Assembly (NCBI GenBank): GCA_019118905.1
Contig: DWYA01000056.1
Location: 1 to 35,210 of the forward strand
Direction of reading: 5' to 3'
From: Ruthenibacterium avium
Lineage (GTDB): Bacteria > Bacillota > Clostridia > Oscillospirales > Ruminococcaceae
DNA length: 35,210 nucleotides
A program made the position numbers and the translations under genes. How positions within the stretch are numbered: position 1 is the stretch's first letter; each line of letters begins with the position of its first letter. The notes under the pieces are model-generated. The model searched no databases. It was not told the DNA's origin and saw only the letters and a program-made list of their open reading frames with translations. Below are positions 21,335 through 29,191 of the stretch, one piece after another.

Positions 21335-23593
21335 ATGGCAAAGAAAAAAGCATCCGGGCGCGAGGTGCGTCTGACGCGCCCGCAGCTGGGCGAGAACGTG
21401 CGCATTTTGGAAGCGGGCAGTGTGCTCAACCAAAAAATCACGCAAACGCTGGAAACAAACTATATGCCCTACGCCATGAGCGTGATTGTTTCGCGTGCAT
21501 TGCCGGAAATTGACGGCTTTAAGCCTGCCCACCGAAAGGTGCTGTACACCATGTATGACATGGGGCTCTTGAAAAGCGCCCGAACGAAATCGGCCAATAT
21601 TGTGGGCAATACCATGCATTTGAACCCGCACGGCGACCAGGCAATCTATGATACCATGGTTCGTTTGGCGCGCGGAAATGAGAGCCTGTTGGTGCCGTAT
21701 GTGTCCGGCAAGGGCAACTTCGGCAAGGCATACAGCCGTGATATGGCATATGCGGCTTCGCGTTACACAGAGGCAAAGCTGGAGGAAATCTGCGCGGAAC
21801 TGTTCCGGGATATTGATAAGGACACCGTGGACTTTGTTCCCAACTATGACGCTTCCACCACTGAGCCGACGCTGCTGCCCGTTACGTTTCCCACCATTTT
21901 GGCCAACAATACATTGGGCATTGCGGTTGGCATGGCTTCGTCTATTTGTTCGTTCAACTTAAAAGAGCTGTGCGAAACCACCATTGCACTGCTCAAGGAC
22001 GAACAGCATGATTTAAAATCCACTCTGCCTGCGCCGGACTTTGTCGGCGGGGGTCAGATTCTTTACGACGAAAAAGAAATTGACCAAATTTATCAAACAG
22101 GGCGCGGCAGTGTGAAGGTGCGCGCGCGTTACCGCTATGTAAAAGAAGAAAACATGCTGGAAATTACCCAAATTCCCCCCACCACAACGGTGGAGGCGAT
22201 TATGGACAAAATTTCCGACTTGGTCAAAGCGGGGCGAGTGAAAGAAATCAGCGATATGCGCGACGAAACCGACCTGAACGGTTTGAAGCTGGCGCTCGAC
22301 TTGAAGCGCGGGCAAGACCCCGAAAAAGTCATGCAGCGCCTGTTCCGTATGACGCCGCTGGAGGACAGCTTTTCGTGCAATTTTAATATCTTAATTGCCG
22401 GAATGCCGCGTGTCATGGGCGTGCGGGAGATTTTAACCGAGTGGGCGGCGTTTCGCACCGAATGTGTGCGCCGCAGAACGCATTTTGAGCTGCAAGGCAA
22501 GGAAAAGCGGCTGCATTTGCTGCAAGGTTTGGCCGCTATTTTGCTGGATATTGACAAAGCGGTAAGAATTGTGCGTGAAACAGCAGAGGAAGCCGAAGTG
22601 GTGCCGAACTTGATGATCGGGTTTGGCATCGACGAGGTGCAGGCGGAATATGTGGCCGAAATTAAGCTGCGCCATTTAAATCGCGAATATATTTTAAAGC
22701 GCACGCAGGAAACGGACAGTTTACAGCAGGATATTGACCGTTTGCGCGGCATTTTGGAAAGCAAGGCGAAAATTAAACGCATCATCATTGACGAACTGAC
22801 GGCCGTTGCCAAACAATACGGTGAACCGCGCCGCTGTGAAATTTTGTATGATGTGGAAAAGCTTGACCCGACAGATGAGTCGGATGCAATGCCGGATTAT
22901 CCCGTTTCCGTCTTTTTCACCAAGGAAAACTACTTTAAGAAAATTACGCCGCAGTCACTCAGAATGTCCGGTGAGCAAAAGCTGAAAGAAGGCGACGAAG
23001 TAGCCGTTCAGCTGGAAACGAAAAACAACGCCGAACTGCTGTTTTTCACCAATCGCTGCCAAGTGTATAAATGCCGGGCGGGCGATTTTGCCGACGGGAA
23101 AGCCAGCTTAATGGGTGACTACATTCCCGCAAAGCTTGGCATGGACGAGGGCGAGTTTGCCATTTATATGGCCGTGACCACGGATTATCAGGGACACATG
23201 CTGTTTGTGTTTGCAAACGGAAAAGCCGCAAAAGTACCCATGAGTGCCTACGCAACCAAAACCAACCGCAAAAAACTGGTGAATGCCTTTTTGGACAAAG
23301 AACCGCTGGCCGGTATTGATTATTTGCCAAAAGAGGAAGAAATGGCGATTCGCACCAGCGCAAACCGGCTGCTTTTGGTGCATTCGGAACAAATTCCCGC
23401 CAAGCAGACCAAAACAACGGCAGGTGTGCAGGTGATCACGCTGAAAAAGAACCAAAAAATTATCAAAGTGCAGCGTGCCTGCAATTTGCAGCTGCAAGAC
23501 CCGCACCGCTACCGCATCCGTACCTTGCCCGCTTCCGGCGCGCTGATCAAAGCGGATGACGGGGCGCAGCAATTGAGCATGGATTTGTTATGA
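21335..23593 (+). CDS. Type IIA topoisomerase A subunit, divergent ParC/GyrA-like
   Basis: DNA cleavage subunit, 752 residues. The catalytic tyrosine is Tyr144 in ASRYTEAKL. The helix that meets quinolones reads NPHGDQAIYD (99-106): the usual Ser is Gln102 while Asp106 is kept. LETNYMPYAMSVIVSRALP and DGFKPAHRKVLY match the winged-helix start of the family. A coiled-coil region lies near 440-500. The C-terminal region of about 250 residues has degenerate beta-pinwheel blades without a visible GyrA box (QRRGGKG), so DNA wrapping and negative supercoiling are unlikely; decatenation or relaxation is more likely. GGGAGG precedes the ATG. The stop overlaps the start of the next gene by 4 bases (ATGA). 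Confidence 0.88.
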   Translation: MAKKKASGREVRLTRPQLGENVRILEAGSVLNQKITQTLETNYMPYAMSVIVSRALPEIDGFKPAHRKVLYTMYDMGLLKSARTKSANIVGNTMHLNPHGDQAIYDTMVRLARGNESLLVPYVSGKGNFGKAYSRDMAYAASRYTEAKLEEICAELFRDIDKDTVDFVPNYDASTTEPTLLPVTFPTILANNTLGIAVGMASSICSFNLKELCETTIALLKDEQHDLKSTLPAPDFVGGGQILYDEKEIDQIYQTGRGSVKVRARYRYVKEENMLEITQIPPTTTVEAIMDKISDLVKAGRVKEISDMRDETDLNGLKLALDLKRGQDPEKVMQRLFRMTPLEDSFSCNFNILIAGMPRVMGVREILTEWAAFRTECVRRRTHFELQGKEKRLHLLQGLAAILLDIDKAVRIVRETAEEAEVVPNLMIGFGIDEVQAEYVAEIKLRHLNREYILKRTQETDSLQQDIDRLRGILESKAKIKRIIIDELTAVAKQYGEPRRCEILYDVEKLDPTDESDAMPDYPVSVFFTKENYFKKITPQSLRMSGEQKLKEGDEVAVQLETKNNAELLFFTNRCQVYKCRAGDFADGKASLMGDYIPAKLGMDEGEFAIYMAVTTDYQGHMLFVFANGKAAKVPMSAYATKTNRKKLVNAFLDKEPLAGIDYLPKEEEMAIRTSANRLLLVHSEQIPAKQTKTTAGVQVITLKKNQKIIKVQRACNLQLQDPHRYRIRTLPASGALIKADDGAQQLSMDLL

Positions 23594-24528
23594 TACAGGA
23601 AATTTGCTGGCAGGTAGCTCCGCGCTGTGACGGTATGACGCTGCGCGACTTTTTGCGCAGCAAGCGGGTGTCGGCTGGGCTGCGCGCGGCGGTAAAGCGA
23701 AACGGCGGCTTTTTGTGTGATGGGCGTTTGATTTGCGCCCATGAGCGCATTGCCGCCGGGCAGAAGATTGTAATGCCGCTGTGCGAGGAGCAGGAAAGCC
23801 ATGTGACACCGCAGAATATCCCGCTGGATATTTGTTATGAAAGCCCGCATGTGATGGTGCTGAATAAGCCTGCCGGAATGACGATTCACCCCACTTTGGG
23901 GTTTGCGCATGACACGTTAGCCAATGCTTTTTGCGGCGAAATGGAGCGCCGGGGCGAAAAGCGCTTGTTTCGCCCGCTCAATCGGCTGGATAGGGAAACT
24001 TCCGGGCTTGTGGTATGTGCTATGCATGGGTATGCCGCAGCATGGCTGACCGAGGAAGTACAGAAAATTTACTACGCGGTCGTGCAGGGAATGCCCAGCC
24101 CGCCGCAAGGCGATTGGAATCAGCCAATTCGACGCTGTGAAGATTCTATTATTAAACGCTGTTGTGCTGACGATGGCAAGCCGAGCCTGACCCACTATCG
24201 TGTGCTGTATTATGAGCCGACCAAGAATTGTGCCTTGACGGAATGCCGTTTGGAAACAGGCCGAACCCATCAAATTCGTGTTCACGCTTCCACCTTGGGA
24301 CATCCGCTGTGCGGGGACGATTTATACGGCGGAAGCACACAGTATATCAACAGGGTGGCGCTGCATTGCGGCAGTGTTTCGTTTCGGGAACCGGTAACAG
24401 AACAACGGGTGGCAGTAACGTGCCCGCTGCCGCCGGACATCTGCGAACTGCTTCCCAATTGGGTACAGGAGGCAGTTTTGCTTGACTCCCAAATTTGGAA
24501 AATATCGGAAAACGGTAAAAATGCCTAA
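23590..24528 (+). CDS. RluA-family pseudouridine synthase
   Basis: A 312-residue enzyme that isomerises uridine in rRNA or tRNA. The nucleophile is Asp134 in LNRLDRETSGLVV; the family usually has His-Arg-Leu-Asp, here Asn precedes Arg. KIYYAVVQG and the C-terminal RTHQIRVHASTLGHPLCGD block complete the fold. An S4-like segment (LRDFLRSKRVSAGLRAAVK) is at the N-terminus. The target base cannot be read from the sequence; RluD-like is nearest in layout. The ATG overlaps the topoisomerase stop by 4 bases, so the two are translationally coupled, an uncommon pairing outside Clostridia as far as I know. Confidence 0.9.
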   Translation: MIQEICWQVAPRCDGMTLRDFLRSKRVSAGLRAAVKRNGGFLCDGRLICAHERIAAGQKIVMPLCEEQESHVTPQNIPLDICYESPHVMVLNKPAGMTIHPTLGFAHDTLANAFCGEMERRGEKRLFRPLNRLDRETSGLVVCAMHGYAAAWLTEEVQKIYYAVVQGMPSPPQGDWNQPIRRCEDSIIKRCCADDGKPSLTHYRVLYYEPTKNCALTECRLETGRTHQIRVHASTLGHPLCGDDLYGGSTQYINRVALHCGSVSFREPVTEQRVAVTCPLPPDICELLPNWVQEAVLLDSQIWKISENGKNA

Positions 24529-24594
24529 AAAAGCCGGTGTTTTTGTTACGGAATCGGAATATTTGTAAAAATCCTGTTTTCGCGCATTTTTTTC

Positions 24595-24623
24595 TTTTCA
24601 TTTTTGAAAAATATGTGTATACT
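24595..24623 (+). promoter_or_regulatory. Promoter of murA
   Basis: TTTTCA (24595-24600), 17 bases, TATACT (24618-24623) preceded by an extended TGTG. It lies 74 bases before the murA start. Confidence 0.55.
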
Positions 24624-24696
24624 AATAAAGAGCGTAATGATAACAGCTGCGATTTGTGAGATTGCAGTATGATTGAGATAAAGGGAGTCAGGAATT

Positions 24697-25983
24697 TTGG
24701 AGAAATTTGTAATTCGTGGCGGAAAGCCCTTGATGGGTGAAGTAACAATCAGCGGTGCAAAAAATGCCGCTGTGGCAATTTTGCCGGCTACCATTTTGGC
24801 GGGCGGAAAATGCATTTTGGAAAACCTTCCCAGCATCAGCGATGTAGGCGCGTGCTTAGATATTTTAAGCGCGATGGGCGCCAAGGTGCGTACCATCAAT
24901 AAGCACACGGTGGAGATTGATACCACCAATATCACAAAAACCATGGTGCCGGACGAGCTGTCCCGCCAGATGCGTGCTTCTTATTACTTTATCGGCGCAC
25001 TGCTGGGTCGTTTCGGCAAAGCGACGGTTTCTATGCCCGGCGGCTGCAATTTAGGTCCGCGTCCCATTGACCAGCACTTGAAGGCGTTTGCTGCTTTTGG
25101 CGCAAAGGACTCTGTCGGCAACGGCATGATTGACGTACAGGCAACCGAGCTGCACGGCGAAGAAGTGTTTTTCGACACGGTCAGCGTTGGAGCAACCATC
25201 AATGCCATGTTGGCCGCCGTTATGGCAAAGGGAACCACGGTTTTGGAAAATGTGGCGAAAGAGCCGCACATTGTGGACGTGGCAAACTTTTTGAACACCA
25301 TGGGTGCAGATGTACGCGGCGCAGGCACCGACGTGATTAAAATTCGCGGTGTGGAAAAAATGCATGGCTGCACATACTCCATCATTCCCGACCAAATTGA
25401 GGCGGGAAGCTATATGGTGGCCGCGGCTGTTACCGGTGGTAATGTGCTGGTGAAAAACGTGATTCCGAAGCACTTGGAGCCGATTACCTCCAAGATGGAA
25501 AAAGCGGGCGTGACCATTGAAGAATTTGACGATGCTGTGCGTGTGACACGCCAAGGCGATTTGGAAGCTTTGAACATCAAAACCATGCCGCATCCCGGTT
25601 TCCCGACCGATATGCAGCCCTTGATGACGGTGATGCTTACATTAGCCAACGGAACCAGCATTGTGACCGAAGGCATTTGGGAAAACCGTTTCCGCTATGT
25701 GGACGAGCTGTCCCGCATGGGCGTCAACATTCAGGTGGCTGGACGTGTTGCGGTCATTGAAGGCGTGCAGGAGCTTTTGCCCGCTCCGATGCGTGCGACC
25801 GATTTGCGCGCCGGTGCCGCTATGGTGGTGGCCGCGCTGGCCGCCAACGGTGTGTCGGAAATCAGCGAGATTGACCACATCGAGCGTGGCTATGAGGATA
25901 TTGTAGAAAAGCTGCGCGGCTTGGGTGCAGATATTAAGCGCATTGAAAAGCCGGACGGCGTGGCGCTGAAACAAGCACAGTAA
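24697..25983 (+). CDS. murA: UDP-N-acetylglucosamine 1-carboxyvinyltransferase
   Basis: MurA transfers enolpyruvate from PEP to UDP-GlcNAc, the first committed step of peptidoglycan synthesis. The 428 residues have the EPSP-synthase-like double fold. The active-site Cys117 is in MPGGCNLGPRPID, so the enzyme should be sensitive to fosfomycin (an Asp here would give resistance). SGAKNAAVAILPA near the N-terminus and GFPTDMQPLM are further signatures. The start is TTG 24697, read from the conserved MEKFVIRGG beginning, with AGGGAG upstream. Firmicutes often have two copies (murAA and murAB); which one this is cannot be told here. A strong terminator follows. Confidence 0.95.
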   Translation: MEKFVIRGGKPLMGEVTISGAKNAAVAILPATILAGGKCILENLPSISDVGACLDILSAMGAKVRTINKHTVEIDTTNITKTMVPDELSRQMRASYYFIGALLGRFGKATVSMPGGCNLGPRPIDQHLKAFAAFGAKDSVGNGMIDVQATELHGEEVFFDTVSVGATINAMLAAVMAKGTTVLENVAKEPHIVDVANFLNTMGADVRGAGTDVIKIRGVEKMHGCTYSIIPDQIEAGSYMVAAAVTGGNVLVKNVIPKHLEPITSKMEKAGVTIEEFDDAVRVTRQGDLEALNIKTMPHPGFPTDMQPLMTVMLTLANGTSIVTEGIWENRFRYVDELSRMGVNIQVAGRVAVIEGVQELLPAPMRATDLRAGAAMVVAALAANGVSEISEIDHIERGYEDIVEKLRGLGADIKRIEKPDGVALKQAQ

Positions 25984-26006
25984 AGCTTTATTAAGCAGAA
26001 AAATTT

Positions 26007-26039
26007 GGAAAAGGGAGGGGAAACCTCCCTTTTCCTTTT
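26007..26039 (+). terminator. Terminator after murA
   Basis: A perfect 12-bp stem (26007-26018 with 26024-26035) is followed by TTTT. It begins 23 bases after the murA stop. Confidence 0.88.
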
Positions 26040-26056
26040 GTGAAAAGTGAGTGTTT

Positions 26057-26848
26057 ATGGCTAGTTTTACAACACTATACTCCGGTTCTTCCGGGAATTG
26101 TGCCGTAGTAGAGGAAAACGGCGCCTATCTTTTGATTGATATGGGTAAGAGCTGTCGCCAGACGGTTACTTTTTTAAAGCAAATGGGACTGAGCCCGGAG
26201 GGGTTGCAGGGCATTTTGATTACCCATGAGCACAGCGACCATATTTCAGGCTTATCGGTGTTTTTAAAAAAGCATCCCGTGCCCGTTTATGGCTATGGCG
26301 AAAGCTTGGCATTTTTGCAAAGACAGCAAATTGTGCCGGAAAATGTGCCTTGCCTTGATGTAAAAAATAAAAGCCTGCATGTGGGCGATTTTTGGGTGGA
26401 GAGCTTTGAAACCAGCCACGATTCTTTGGCGTGCTGCGGCTATCGCGTGGTGACGCGCACCCAAAAAACCGTGGCGCTTGCCACCGACCTCGGCTTTGTG
26501 TCCCCGGAAGTGCTGGCAAATTTATATTGCGCCGATGTGGTTGCTCTGGAAGCCAATTATGACCCTTATCTTTTAATGAGCGGCAAATATCCCGCCGCTT
26601 TGAAATATCGAATTCTGTCCAACTCCGGCCACCTCAGCAATGAGGACTGCGCCAAAACGGTGGTCAAACTGATGGAAAACGGCTGTGATAAAATTGTGCT
26701 TTGCCATTTGAGCAAAGAAAATAACGAGCCGGAGCTGGCGCTGGGCAGTGTACATTTGGAGCTGCAAAACAACAACCTTTCTTTGCCGGAAAGCACAGTG
26801 CTTCGCGCGGCATCGCGCTTTGCGCCGGATGAATGGTTAGTTTTTTGA
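26057..26848 (+). CDS. MBL-fold metallohydrolase of the WalJ/YycJ group
   Basis: A 263-residue metallo-beta-lactamase-fold enzyme. YSGSSGNCAVV opens the fold, and THEHSDHISGL carries the metal ligands His-x-His-x-Asp-His. Later ligands are near ETSHDSLACCG, ATDLG and NSGHLSNEDC. The layout and length match YycJ (WalJ), a putative 5'-3' DNA exonuclease linked to cell division and wall control in Firmicutes. The ATG at 26057 is preferred over GTG 26051, since family members start near MASF. It lies 19 bases before rlmH; in Bacillus yycJ and rlmH are also close, but the walRK genes usually upstream are missing here. The exact substrate is unknown. Confidence 0.88.
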   Translation: MASFTTLYSGSSGNCAVVEENGAYLLIDMGKSCRQTVTFLKQMGLSPEGLQGILITHEHSDHISGLSVFLKKHPVPVYGYGESLAFLQRQQIVPENVPCLDVKNKSLHVGDFWVESFETSHDSLACCGYRVVTRTQKTVALATDLGFVSPEVLANLYCADVVALEANYDPYLLMSGKYPAALKYRILSNSGHLSNEDCAKTVVKLMENGCDKIVLCHLSKENNEPELALGSVHLELQNNNLSLPESTVLRAASRFAPDEWLVF

Positions 26849-26867
26849 CCCAACAGGAGGGAATGAG

Positions 26868-27353
26868 ATGCAAAGTGTAACCTTGATTGTACTGGGAAAG
26901 CTCAATGCACCTTACTATAAACAAGCGGCGCAGGAATATGCAAAGCGGCTTTCGGCGTATTGTAAGCTGGAAATTGTGGAGTTGGACGAAGAATTGATTG
27001 CCGAAAAAAGCGCTTCACCCGCCGTGATTGAAAAAGCCTTGGAAAAAGAGGGAAAAGCCATTTTGCAGACAGTTCCTAAGGGGGCGGCGCTGGTGGCAAT
27101 GTGCATTGAGGGCAAGCAGCTTGGCAGTGAGGAACTGGCGGAATATTTTCAAAAAAAGGCGCTGGAGGGCGTTTCTTCGGTGGCGTTTGTGATTGGTTCA
27201 TCGCACGGGCTTTCACAGGAAGTGAAGCAAAAGGCACAGCTGCGCCTGTCGATGAGCAAAATGACCTTTCCGCACCAGCTGGCGCGTGTCATGCTTTTAG
27301 AGCAAATTTACCGCGCGCACTCCATTAACGCAAAAAGCAAATATCATAAATAA
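26868..27353 (+). CDS. rlmH: 23S rRNA (pseudouridine-1915 N3)-methyltransferase RlmH
   Basis: RlmH is a dimeric SPOUT-fold enzyme that methylates N3 of the pseudouridine at 1915 in helix 69 of 23S rRNA using SAM. The 161 residues have the family length. The SAM-binding knot shows FVIGSSHGLS (about 105-114), and the C-terminal signature is QIYRAHSINAKSKYHK. AGGAGGGA lies just before the ATG, 19 bases after the walJ-like gene. In staphylococci the 3' end of this gene (orfX) is the SCCmec insertion site; the equivalent sequence is intact here and nothing is inserted. Confidence 0.95.
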   Translation: MQSVTLIVLGKLNAPYYKQAAQEYAKRLSAYCKLEIVELDEELIAEKSASPAVIEKALEKEGKAILQTVPKGAALVAMCIEGKQLGSEELAEYFQKKALEGVSSVAFVIGSSHGLSQEVKQKAQLRLSMSKMTFPHQLARVMLLEQIYRAHSINAKSKYHK

Positions 27354-27406
27354 AAAAGAGAGCTTTCGATATTTTGCGGTGTTCAGCTCAAAAAAAGCAG
27401 TAATTA

Positions 27407-27421
27407 ACAAAAGCGCTTTCA
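27407..27421. promoter_or_regulatory. cre-like (CcpA) palindrome
   Basis: The 15 bases match the cre consensus WTGNAARCGNWWNCA at all but positions 2 and 3, around AAAGCGCTTT. It lies 54 bases after rlmH and about 235 before the next gene. Catabolite control of a nearby transcript is possible, but no promoter was found beside it. Confidence 0.35.
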
Positions 27422-27485
27422 CTCGAGCGGGCAAATATTTGTTGCAAAGTCTCTTTTTCTTGTTCAATTGTCGAATTTTCTTGTG

Positions 27486-27511
27486 AAAATGCGGTATTAA
27501 AATGCGGTATT
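27486..27511. repeat. Exact 13-bp tandem repeat
   Basis: AAAATGCGGTATT occurs twice without a gap (27486-27498, 27499-27511). It lies in the 304-base gene-free stretch after rlmH and may be a duplicated binding site or a slippage event. Confidence 0.7.
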
Positions 27512-27538
27512 TATGATAACAATTCCAATAAGCGCAGA

Positions 27539-27582
27539 GGGTGCGTTGCAGAATGTTTCATTTTGCAGCGCACCCTTTCTTT
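27539..27582 (+). terminator. Orphan terminator between rlmH and the sipL-like gene
   Basis: A 17-pair stem (27539-27555 with 27559-27575, two wobbles) with a TTT loop and TTTCTTT tail. It is about 185 bases after the rlmH stop, so it may end rlmH readthrough or a small RNA encoded between 27360 and 27582. Confidence 0.8.
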
Positions 27583-27657
27583 GCGTTAAAACGGAATAAC
27601 CCCGCTTTTTCAGGAATATAGATAGGTCAGAACACCTGAAAGGGGCGACAAGGGAAT

Positions 27658-29175
27658 ATGGAGCTGAAAGTGTACAAAGATAACGTCAGCGCGGCCCAGT
27701 TAATTTGCGAAACGAAGCTGGAGCTGCCGCTGGAAACGGAATTTTTAATTCCAGATTATCTGCCGCAGGTTTTTAAAGTGGTCAAGTGTATGGTGATTCC
27801 GGTTGTTTTGCAAAAGCAGATTTCACCGGGCCGTTTAAACGTAGAAGGATACCTGCGCTGCATTGTATTTTATCAGGCCGAGGGCAGCGGCGATTTGTGC
27901 CAGACCGAGCAAAAGGTGCCGTTTTCCAAGCAGGCAGACTGCCGCCAAGGAGAATATGACTATGCTTGTGCGCCGGTGGAAATCGGCGGCGAGGTAGAAT
28001 ACGTCAATTGCCGCGCATTGAGCGGAAGAAGAATGGAAGTGCGCGGGGCGTTTGCGCTTTCGGTGCGCGCTTGCGCCTATCGCCGCAGTGATGTCATTAC
28101 CGCGCTGGACGGCGAGTATGTCTACCCCAAGTCGGAAACACTGCAAACGGCTCAAATGGCAGGTATGGCGGAAAAGATTTTAACCGCCGAAGGTGATATT
28201 GCATTTGAGGGTGAGCCGGAAGTAATCTTACACACACAGTGCAGCTCCACAATGGAAGAAGTGAAGCTGCTTTCCGGTAAAGCTGTGGTGAAGGGGACAG
28301 TACAAGCGCAAGTGATTTACCGTGCAAAAGGCAGTGAGGAACTGCTGAAAACCACCGCAGACATTCCCTTCCATGAAATTTTGGATATGGAACACGCCGA
28401 CGAACAGTGCCGCGCTGTTGCAATGCTCAATGCCTGCGGCTGCACCATCACCGGCACAGAAGACGACAAAACACAGCTTGCCGTTACCGCCGCATTAACG
28501 GTAAGGGCTTGGAAAGACATTGAGCTTTGTGTGGTGCAGGATGCGTTTTCCTCTCAGCAGGAAATGGAGCTGGAAACCGCGCAAACACCGCTGGAACAAG
28601 TGTATGAGCCGCTGGATGAACACGTCAGCGCTTCGGTATCCGGGCAGCTTGCAGATGCCGAGAGCGAGGTGCTGATGGCGCTCGCAACGCCCTTGAGTGT
28701 GGAGCTGTTGGAAAATCAGGAGCAATGTGTATTGCGCGGCCGCGTGATGGCGCATGTATTTTGCCGCAACTCTGCCGGAGAAATTGACTGCTATGATAAA
28801 GTATGCGAGTATACGGTGGAGCGTGAACTTACCTGCCGTGCCGCAGAGATTTGCCTGCTGTGCCAGACGGATGCCGTTTCCGTTCGTGCCGAGAAAAACG
28901 GTGCAGAGCTGACCGCACAGCTGGAATTAAATGTAACCGGCTTTTTATCTATGGTGCGCGCAACCACTACCTTGGCTCAGGTGCAGTTAACAGAAGAACC
29001 GATCCATAAGGAAAATGCCCCCGCGCTGTATCTCTACTTTGCGCAGGAAAACGAAGCAATTTATGAAATTGCAAAGCGCTATCATGTTTGCCCGGAGGCT
29101 CTTTGCGAAATCAATCATTGTGCCCAAGGCGTGCTGGAAGAACCCAAGCGTTTGCTGGTGCCGCGCGGAATGTAA
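27658..29175 (+). CDS. sipL: SipL-like SpoIVA-interacting coat morphogenesis protein (SPOCS/DUF3794 plus LysM)
   Basis: A 505-residue cytoplasmic protein with repeated SPOCS (DUF3794) beta-domains, roughly 30-130, 180-275 and 310-415, and a C-terminal LysM domain (about 455-505, LYFAQENEAIYEIAKRYHV and a VPRGM end). This is the layout of C. difficile SipL, which binds SpoIVA through its LysM domain and is needed for coat attachment to the forespore; it takes the place of Bacillus SpoVID. The next gene, 16 bases on, is spoIVA, which strongly supports the call. AAGGGAA-type bases precede the ATG. A possible sigma-E site (GAATAA near 27594, AATATA near 27615) is weak. The repeat count is estimated by eye. 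Confidence 0.82.
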   Translation: MELKVYKDNVSAAQLICETKLELPLETEFLIPDYLPQVFKVVKCMVIPVVLQKQISPGRLNVEGYLRCIVFYQAEGSGDLCQTEQKVPFSKQADCRQGEYDYACAPVEIGGEVEYVNCRALSGRRMEVRGAFALSVRACAYRRSDVITALDGEYVYPKSETLQTAQMAGMAEKILTAEGDIAFEGEPEVILHTQCSSTMEEVKLLSGKAVVKGTVQAQVIYRAKGSEELLKTTADIPFHEILDMEHADEQCRAVAMLNACGCTITGTEDDKTQLAVTAALTVRAWKDIELCVVQDAFSSQQEMELETAQTPLEQVYEPLDEHVSASVSGQLADAESEVLMALATPLSVELLENQEQCVLRGRVMAHVFCRNSAGEIDCYDKVCEYTVERELTCRAAEICLLCQTDAVSVRAEKNGAELTAQLELNVTGFLSMVRATTTLAQVQLTEEPIHKENAPALYLYFAQENEAIYEIAKRYHVCPEALCEINHCAQGVLEEPKRLLVPRGM

Positions 29176-29191
29176 GAGGAGGAAATGATTT

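Noticed and set aside
21620..21655. Acquired quinolone resistance at Gln102 of the topoisomerase A subunit
   Set aside because: The whole protein belongs to a divergent group in which Gln here seems usual as far as I remember, so it is likely ancestral rather than selected by drugs.
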